Assembly: GCF_000372825.1 (NCBI RefSeq)
Contig: NZ_KB910516.1
Location: 900,011-964,010, forward strand
Origin: Methylobacterium sp. 77
GTDB lineage: Bacteria; Pseudomonadota; Alphaproteobacteria; Rhizobiales; Beijerinckiaceae
Length of the DNA stretch: 64,000 nucleotides
Direction: 5' to 3'
Shown: piece by piece, positions 58,791 through 64,000 of the stretch
Numbering within the stretch: position 1 is the first letter of the stretch
Layout of the letters: every line of letters starts with the position of its first letter
Position numbers and translations under genes: made by a program
Notes under the pieces: generated by a model
Told to the model about the DNA's origin: nothing
What the model saw: only the letters and a program-made list of their open reading frames with translations
The model's database searches: none

Positions 58791-60185
58791 ATGTCCGACC
58801 GCGATCCCGCTCCCACGCCCTCCCATGCCGCGACCGACGGGCTTCTCGCCCGCATCGTGGAAGCCGGTGGGCAACCGTTCAGCACCGACGGCGATGGCCT
58901 CGCCCTGTCCGGTCTCCAGGCCGGGCGCGAGGCGCTGCTAGCGCGCCTTCCTCCGGGCGAAGCGCTTCCGGTCTGGTGGGACGCAAAGCATCGCGGCCTC
59001 GCCCTGGCGCGGGCGCAATGCGACGGCGCCGATCTGGTGGAGGCCGACCTGTCGGGTGCCAACCTGTCGGGCGCCTCCTTCGTCGGGGCATTGGCCCGCT
59101 CCGCCTGGTTCGAGGGGGCCATCCTGGAGGAGGCGAATTTCAGCGAGGCCGATTGCAGCGGCGCGAACTTCACCGGCATCGTCGGCGGCGAGGCGCATTT
59201 CCCCGACGCGATGCTGGAGGATGCGAACTTCACCGGGGCGACGATGCGCTTCGCGCGCCTGCAGCGCGCCCTCCTCGACGGGGCGACCTTCGCCCGCGCC
59301 GACCTCTGGGGCGCCGACTTCACCGGGGCCGATGCCGATTACAGCCGGTTCGAGGGTGGACGGCTCGACGAGGCGAACCTCTCCGACATGAATCTGACCT
59401 TCGCCAATTTCGATGGGGCGAGCCTGAAGAAGGCGCGGCTGGCTGGTTCGCGCCTTCGCGGCGCCAGCCTCTCCGGAGTCGCCCTGGACGGGGCCGACCT
59501 CTCCGGCGCCGATCTCTCCGACACCAACCTCGTCCGCCTCAACCTGATGTCCTGCCGCCTGCGCCATGCGCGATTTTCCGGTGCGCTCCTGACCGGCGTC
59601 CGGTTCCGGGTGGACCAGCTCGGCGGCGCGGTCGGCGAGGAGATTGCGGGCGAGTACGAGGCCGCGCAGGCGAGCTACCTCGCCATCGAGCACAACATGA
59701 AGAGCATCGGCAGCCACGACGAGGCGAGCTGGGCCTACAAGCGCGGCCGCCGCATGGGCCGCCTCCATGCCGGTGCCGAGGCGAGGGCCGCCTGGGCAAG
59801 GCGGACACGGGCGCCCCGGACCTGGAAGCCGGTCCTCCAATCGGGCTACCGCTGGATCGCCGACCGGTTCGTGGAATGGCTCTGCGATTACGGCGAGAGC
59901 CTGTCGCGCATCGCCCGCGCCTTCGTCATCCTGATCGTCCTGTTCGGCGCCCTGTTCGGCATCGCCGGCGGGCTGATCCCCGAAGGCGGCAGCGGCGCCG
60001 CGACCTACAATCCCCTCGACCTCCTCAGCTACAGCGCCCTCAACATGATGACGGCCAACCCGCCGGAGATCGGCATCAAGCCGGTCGGTCGTTTCACCAA
60101 CCTCCTCGTCGGGATCGAGGGCGCCGCCGGCATCATCCTGATGGGCCTGTTCGGCTTCGTGCTGGGCAACCGGCTGAGACGATAG
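58791..60185 (+). CDS. Pentapeptide-repeat protein fused to a two-helix membrane (channel-like) domain
   Basis: A 464-residue fusion. Residues about 75-285 are pentapeptide repeats of the A(D/N)LXX type ([26 protein letters not shown]) forming a right-handed beta helix. A linker of about 60 residues follows ([13 protein letters not shown]). Two membrane helices come next ([18 protein letters not shown] and the C-terminal [18 protein letters not shown]) around a short re-entrant-like segment [14 protein letters not shown]. The layout resembles pentapeptide/ion-channel-like (Ion_trans_2) proteins, but the K+ selectivity filter is absent. ATG 58791 is 4 nt after the AI-2E gene's stop. Function unknown. 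Confidence 0.82.
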   Translation: MSDRDPAPTPSHAATDGLLARIVEAGGQPFSTDGDGLALSGLQAGREALLARLPPGEALPVWWDAKHRGLALARAQCDGADLVEADLSGANLSGASFVGALARSAWFEGAILEEANFSEADCSGANFTGIVGGEAHFPDAMLEDANFTGATMRFARLQRALLDGATFARADLWGADFTGADADYSRFEGGRLDEANLSDMNLTFANFDGASLKKARLAGSRLRGASLSGVALDGADLSGADLSDTNLVRLNLMSCRLRHARFSGALLTGVRFRVDQLGGAVGEEIAGEYEAAQASYLAIEHNMKSIGSHDEASWAYKRGRRMGRLHAGAEARAAWARRTRAPRTWKPVLQSGYRWIADRFVEWLCDYGESLSRIARAFVILIVLFGALFGIAGGLIPEGGSGAATYNPLDLLSYSALNMMTANPPEIGIKPVGRFTNLLVGIEGAAGIILMGLFGFVLGNRLRR

Positions 60186-60255
60186 GCCAATCCGCCGGCC
60201 CTTCGGCCGGACGCGATCCACCGACCCGCAATCGACACCACCGCGAGCCGCCCCG

Positions 60256-63222
60256 ATGGACAACCCGACCTCCTCCCGACGCCTCTGGCGCTGGCGCGGC
60301 CCGAGCTCCCTCCGGGGAATTCCAGGCTCGCCCGTGGCCTTCGCGCTGTTCGCCGTCGCCGTGGCCGCCGGCATCACCAACTATTTCTTCGCCGAGCGCA
60401 GCCGCATGGAAGCCGCGCGCCAGCACGACATCATCACGCTCAACGAGCGCCTGCTCTCGACCATGAAGGACCTCGAGACCGGCATGCGCGGCTACACCCT
60501 GACGGGGATGCCGAACTACCTCACCCCCTATCGGCGGGCACTCGGCACCCTCGACGGCCAGATCGCCGAGCTCGATCGGCTGGAATCGGAATCGGCGGAT
60601 CCCGGGACCGCCCGCCGCCGCGACTTGCGGAGCCTCGTCGAGGGCGAGCGCGATTTCGCCCGCCGTGTGGTGGAGGCGCGCGACGCCAGCGGGTTCGACG
60701 CCGCCGTGACCCTGGTCCGGACCGGGGAGGGCAAGCGCATGATGGACGGCATCCGCGAGGCGACGCAGGTCGGTCAGGACCATGCCGTCACGAGCCTCGC
60801 ACGCTCCGAGACCACGGAACACTGGCGCGGCCTGATCCTCTCCCTGGTCTGCGCGGCCGCGGCCCTTGCCGCGATGGGCCTCCTCGGTCGCGTCGCGCTC
60901 CTGCGTCGGCGTGACAGCCAGCGCATGACGGCGCTGCTCGACGGGGTCCTCGCCAACGCGCCCGTGGGCCTCGGCTTCCTCGACCACACCCTGGCGATCC
61001 GCCACATGAACCGTGCCCTGGAGACGATGAACGCGCGGGGATTCCAGGCCATGCTCGGCGGCCCGATCTGGACCGCGATGCCGGAACTCGAAGACCTGCT
61101 CCGTCCGAAGTTCGAGGCGGCGCGCGACAAGGGACTGATTACCCCCGATATCGACGTCGCCGTACCGACCCCGAGCGCGCCCGGCGGCGTTCGCCATCTC
61201 CAGGTCAGCGTCTATCCACTGCCGGGCTCGGCCGGAATCTCCAGCGGCACCGTCGACGGAGTCGGATTCGTCGTTACCGACGAGACCCTGCGCAAGCTCA
61301 CCGAGGAGCGCACGCGCCAGAGCGAGCAGCGCTTCCGCTCCCTCACCGAGGCGACCTCCTCCATCGTCTGGGCGACCCCGCCGGATGGCGGCTTCAGCGT
61401 CGCTCCGTCCGAATGGACCCGCTTCACCGGACAGACGCCGAAGGAGGCCGCCGGCCACGGCTTCCTCGCCGCGATCCATCCCGACGACCGCGACAAGACG
61501 CAGGTCGCCTGGGACCACGCGGTCTCGAACGTCACGCTCTACGAGATCGAACACCGCCTCCGCCGACACGATGGGGTGTGGCGCTACATGGCGGTGCGCG
61601 GCGTCCCCATACTCGACGAGGCGGGAACGGTCCGTGAATGGGTCGGCGCCCATACCGACATCACCGCGCGCAAGGAGGCCGAGCACGCGCTGGAGGCCGC
61701 CAAGGAATCGGCCGAGGAGGCCAATCGGGCGAAAAGCCAGTTCCTCGCCAATATGAGCCACGAGTTGCGCACCCCGCTCTCCGCGGTGATCGGCTATTCC
61801 GAGATGTTGCAGGAAGAGATGGAGGATCTCGGTCAGGAGAGCCTCCTCGCCGACATGCGCAAGATCGAGGCGAATGCCCGCCATCTCCTCGGTCTGATCA
61901 ACGACGTCCTCGACCTTTCGAAGATCGAAGCCGAGCGGATGGAGATCTATGCCGAGGCGTTCCCCGTCGGCGAGATGGTGCGGGAGGTGGCCTCCACCGT
62001 GGATGCCCTCGTGACCAAGAAGGGCAACGCCCTCATCCTCGACCTCGCCGAGGATCTCGGGCTTGCCCATACCGATCAGACCAAGCTGCGCCAGTGTCTG
62101 ATCAACCTGCTCAGCAACGCGGCGAAATTCACCGAGAACGGGCGGATCACCCTCTCCGCCGTGCATGAGAGCGTCGCCGGTGCGGGCTGGCTCGTCTTCC
62201 GCGTGACGGATACCGGGATCGGCATGAACCCGGAGCAGCAGGCCAAGCTCTTCGAGCGCTTCACCCAGGCCGACGCCTCGACCACGCGCCGCTTCGGCGG
62301 GACCGGGCTCGGTCTCGCCATCACGAGGGCCTTCGCCACCATGCTCGGGGGGCAGATCGACGTGGCGAGCCGCGAAGGCGAGGGGACCACCTTCACCATC
62401 CGGATTCCGGCGCAGTACCGCGAAACCGGAGCGACAGTGGATGAGGTGACGCGCGACGGGTCAGCCCCGCTCACGCCGGAGGCGGCGAAGACCGGCGATC
62501 AGGTCCTCGTCATCGACGACGATCCGGCAACGCGGGACCTGCTCACGCGATTCCTTGAGAAGGACGGCTTCAAGGTGGCGAGCGCGGCCGACGGCCGCGA
62601 GGGTCTGGAACGGGCGCGCGCCCTGCGCCCACGGGTGATCCTCCTCGACGTGACCATGCCGCGCATGGACGGCTGGTCGGTCCTGCGCGCGCTGCGCGCC
62701 GACCCCGATCTCGGGGCGACGCCGGTGATCATGGTGACGGTGCTCGACGAGCAGAGCCTCGCCTTCTCCCTCGGCGCCACCGACTACCTGCACAAGCCCA
62801 TCGAATGGGGGCACCTGAAGGAGGCGATGGAGCGGTTCAAGGCGGCGGCGTCCGATGGACCGGTGCTCGTCGTCGACGACGATGCCGACGTGCGCGAGCG
62901 GATGACGGCGATGCTGACCCGGGAGGGCTGGCGCGTGGCCTCAGCCGAGCACGGCCGCGCCGGGCTGGAGGCCGTCGCGGTCAAGAAGCCCTGTCTCATC
63001 CTCCTCGACCTGATGATGCCCGAGATGGACGGGTTCGGCTTCCTGCGCGCGCTGCGGGCGAAGCCGGAATGGCGGGACATCCCCGTGGTCGTGCTGACCG
63101 CCAAGGACGTCACCGCCGACGACCGCCGTCGTCTCGCCGGTCAGGCCGACCGGGTGCTGCAGAAGGGCCAGCTCAGCCTGTCCGACCTTTCCGACGCCCT
63201 TCGCTCCCTGGTGGCCTCATAG
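60256..63222 (+). CDS. CHASE3-PAS-PAS hybrid histidine kinase with two receiver domains
   Basis: A 988-residue membrane sensor kinase. TM1 (about 27-45), a periplasmic CHASE3 domain (about 46-190, with [19 protein letters not shown]), TM2 (about 195-215), two PAS domains (about 225-345 and 355-475), HisKA with phospho-acceptor His at about 502 in [20 protein letters not shown], HATPase ([18 protein letters not shown]), then two receivers with phospho-acceptor Asp at about 798 ([14 protein letters not shown]) and 918 ([12 protein letters not shown]). There is no HPt domain. It follows the pentapeptide gene by 70 nt on the same strand. The signal is unknown; the stand-alone receiver at 56383 could be a target. 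Confidence 0.95.
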   Translation: MDNPTSSRRLWRWRGPSSLRGIPGSPVAFALFAVAVAAGITNYFFAERSRMEAARQHDIITLNERLLSTMKDLETGMRGYTLTGMPNYLTPYRRALGTLDGQIAELDRLESESADPGTARRRDLRSLVEGERDFARRVVEARDASGFDAAVTLVRTGEGKRMMDGIREATQVGQDHAVTSLARSETTEHWRGLILSLVCAAAALAAMGLLGRVALLRRRDSQRMTALLDGVLANAPVGLGFLDHTLAIRHMNRALETMNARGFQAMLGGPIWTAMPELEDLLRPKFEAARDKGLITPDIDVAVPTPSAPGGVRHLQVSVYPLPGSAGISSGTVDGVGFVVTDETLRKLTEERTRQSEQRFRSLTEATSSIVWATPPDGGFSVAPSEWTRFTGQTPKEAAGHGFLAAIHPDDRDKTQVAWDHAVSNVTLYEIEHRLRRHDGVWRYMAVRGVPILDEAGTVREWVGAHTDITARKEAEHALEAAKESAEEANRAKSQFLANMSHELRTPLSAVIGYSEMLQEEMEDLGQESLLADMRKIEANARHLLGLINDVLDLSKIEAERMEIYAEAFPVGEMVREVASTVDALVTKKGNALILDLAEDLGLAHTDQTKLRQCLINLLSNAAKFTENGRITLSAVHESVAGAGWLVFRVTDTGIGMNPEQQAKLFERFTQADASTTRRFGGTGLGLAITRAFATMLGGQIDVASREGEGTTFTIRIPAQYRETGATVDEVTRDGSAPLTPEAAKTGDQVLVIDDDPATRDLLTRFLEKDGFKVASAADGREGLERARALRPRVILLDVTMPRMDGWSVLRALRADPDLGATPVIMVTVLDEQSLAFSLGATDYLHKPIEWGHLKEAMERFKAAASDGPVLVVDDDADVRERMTAMLTREGWRVASAEHGRAGLEAVAVKKPCLILLDLMMPEMDGFGFLRALRAKPEWRDIPVVVLTAKDVTADDRRRLAGQADRVLQKGQLSLSDLSDALRSLVAS

Positions 63223-63239
63223 CGCGACGTGGGCCGCCA

Positions 63240-63692
63240 TCACACGCCCGGCTTGCCGCGGCGCCTGCGCACGCGCTGGGCGCTGAGCAAACTGTCCGGC
63301 ACCAGGGTGGCAACGACCGGGCTCGGGAAATGATCGAACGCAGCGCCGGTGGCTGCGTCGACGCCAATGCCGATGATGCCGCCGGCAATGACGTTGCCCG
63401 CCATGCCGGCCGCCCCGGTTCCCACGACCTGGGTCCGCACGGGGATGGTCTCAGGCCGGAAGCCGGGCTTGGCGAAGGTGACGTCGAACTCGTCGGAGCG
63501 GTCCACATCGAGGGAGCAGGGCGTCGCCGGGCAAGCATAGCCCTTGGTGCTGGTCATCATGGCGCCCGGGGGCTCCGTCTGGAACGCCATCTTCTCCGAC
63601 GTCCCGCGCGTGATGCTGCCGCACGCTCCGAGGCCGGCCATGGCACACCCCGCCGCAACCATGGCCGCAGCTCTCAAAACTCGCCCCGTCAT
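63240..63692 (-). CDS. Small lipoprotein with PEGA-like segment
   Basis: A 150-residue predicted lipoprotein. The lipobox is AGLGACGS with the lipid-anchored Cys at about residue 24. The mature part has a PEGA-like beta segment (FQTEPPGAMMTSTKGYACPA then VTFAKPGFRPETI), and then a Gly-rich hydrophobic segment GNVIAGGIIGIGVDAATGA. Two Cys in the first strand region could form a disulfide. The C-terminus is basic. Convergent with the hybrid kinase, 17 nt away. Function unknown. Confidence 0.8.
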   Translation of the reverse strand: MTGRVLRAAAMVAAGCAMAGLGACGSITRGTSEKMAFQTEPPGAMMTSTKGYACPATPCSLDVDRSDEFDVTFAKPGFRPETIPVRTQVVGTGAAGMAGNVIAGGIIGIGVDAATGAAFDHFPSPVVATLVPDSLLSAQRVRRRRGKPGV

Positions 63693-63866
63693 GCCGTCCC
63701 CCAGCGCCGTATTTTGATCGGCACGAGGTTGTGGCGCGGCAGCGATCAGCTCGCAAGAGTAGTAATGAGCGTCCTCGTCCGCGATACACAGGCATCCCGG
63801 CGAAATCCGCGGCGACGTCCCCGTCTATCGAAGATCTCGACGGTGCTTCCAGGGCTGATTACCGGC

Positions 63867-64000
63867 TCAGATCGTCTCATAAGCGAAAAGGAGCGTGATC
63901 GTGGACAGTCCAAGAAGGCCGATGACGAAGCAAATGTCGGCGACACGCTCCAGCCGCATGGCGAGAGGCCGATCGTCGTCGAGGCGCATCGAGAGATAGG
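63867..64000 (-). CDS. C-terminal end of a protein with one membrane helix, cut by the window edge
   Basis: The last 44 codons of a minus-strand reading frame enter from the right edge: MRLDDDRPLAMRLERVADI followed by a hydrophobic helix CFVIGLLGLSTITLLFAYET and a stop at 63867. The hydrophobic helix with an amphipathic lead suggests a small membrane protein or the tail of a larger one. The family is not recognisable from this piece. Confidence 0.5.
   Translation of the reverse strand, partial: YLSMRLDDDRPLAMRLERVADICFVIGLLGLSTITLLFAYETI

Overview
The window looks like the chromosome of a high-GC alphaproteobacterium, most likely Methylobacterium/Methylorubrum or a close Rhizobiales relative. 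The reasons are the GC-rich codon use, plant-associated traits (ACC deaminase with its Lrp-type regulator, a bacteriophytochrome with heme oxygenase), a complete malonate decarboxylase cluster, and Rhizobiales-type families such as DUF2778. Species identity is inference. I see no rRNA, tRNA, CRISPR array, intact transposase or prophage.

Layout. 1-15.4 kb is rich in amide-bond hydrolases: a minus-strand operon (Ntn acylase, M81/MlrC-type metallopeptidase, M20 peptidase cut by the window edge), a divergent amidase-signature enzyme, a membrane chemoreceptor, then a five-gene branched-chain-amino-acid/urea/amide-type ABC importer ending in a second amidase. 15.4-17.9 kb holds a MOSC protein and an OprB-like porin. 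18.6-23.4 kb is a tightly coupled operon I cannot assign to a known pathway: DeoR regulator, M20 carbamoylase-like hydrolase, two choline-kinase-like phosphotransferases and a HisN/IMPase-type phosphatase. A histone-deacetylase-like amidohydrolase follows.

24.8-27.6 kb is a bacteriophytochrome kinase plus heme oxygenase. 28.9-32.4 kb carries a deletion scar of a peptide-type ABC transporter, acdS and acdR (divergent), and D-serine dehydratase. 32.6-39.3 kb is a mixed stretch: cytosolic copper-storage-like protein, DUF2778 protein, Ldh-family dehydrogenase, App1-like phosphatase, half-size EamA protein, acetyltransferase and three small secreted proteins.

39.4-47.7 kb is the malonate locus: mdcACDEGBH on the minus strand and, divergently, madL, madM and an MdcY-like GntR regulator, with a GTATAC-centred candidate operator between them. 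47.8-49.2 kb is a soluble double-PAS chemoreceptor. 49.6-54.2 kb is a metal-uptake-like module: two DUF2946-like Cys proteins around a PepSY membrane protein, then a TonB-dependent receptor. 54.5-63.7 kb holds a lytic transglycosylase, a DUF4126 protein, a single-domain response regulator, a long AI-2E-family protein, a pentapeptide-repeat/membrane fusion, a CHASE3-PAS hybrid histidine kinase and a lipoprotein.

The most likely undescribed systems are the DeoR/carbamoylase/double-kinase/phosphatase operon, the DUF2946-PepSY-DUF2946-TonB-receptor module, and the AI-2E/pentapeptide/hybrid-kinase group.
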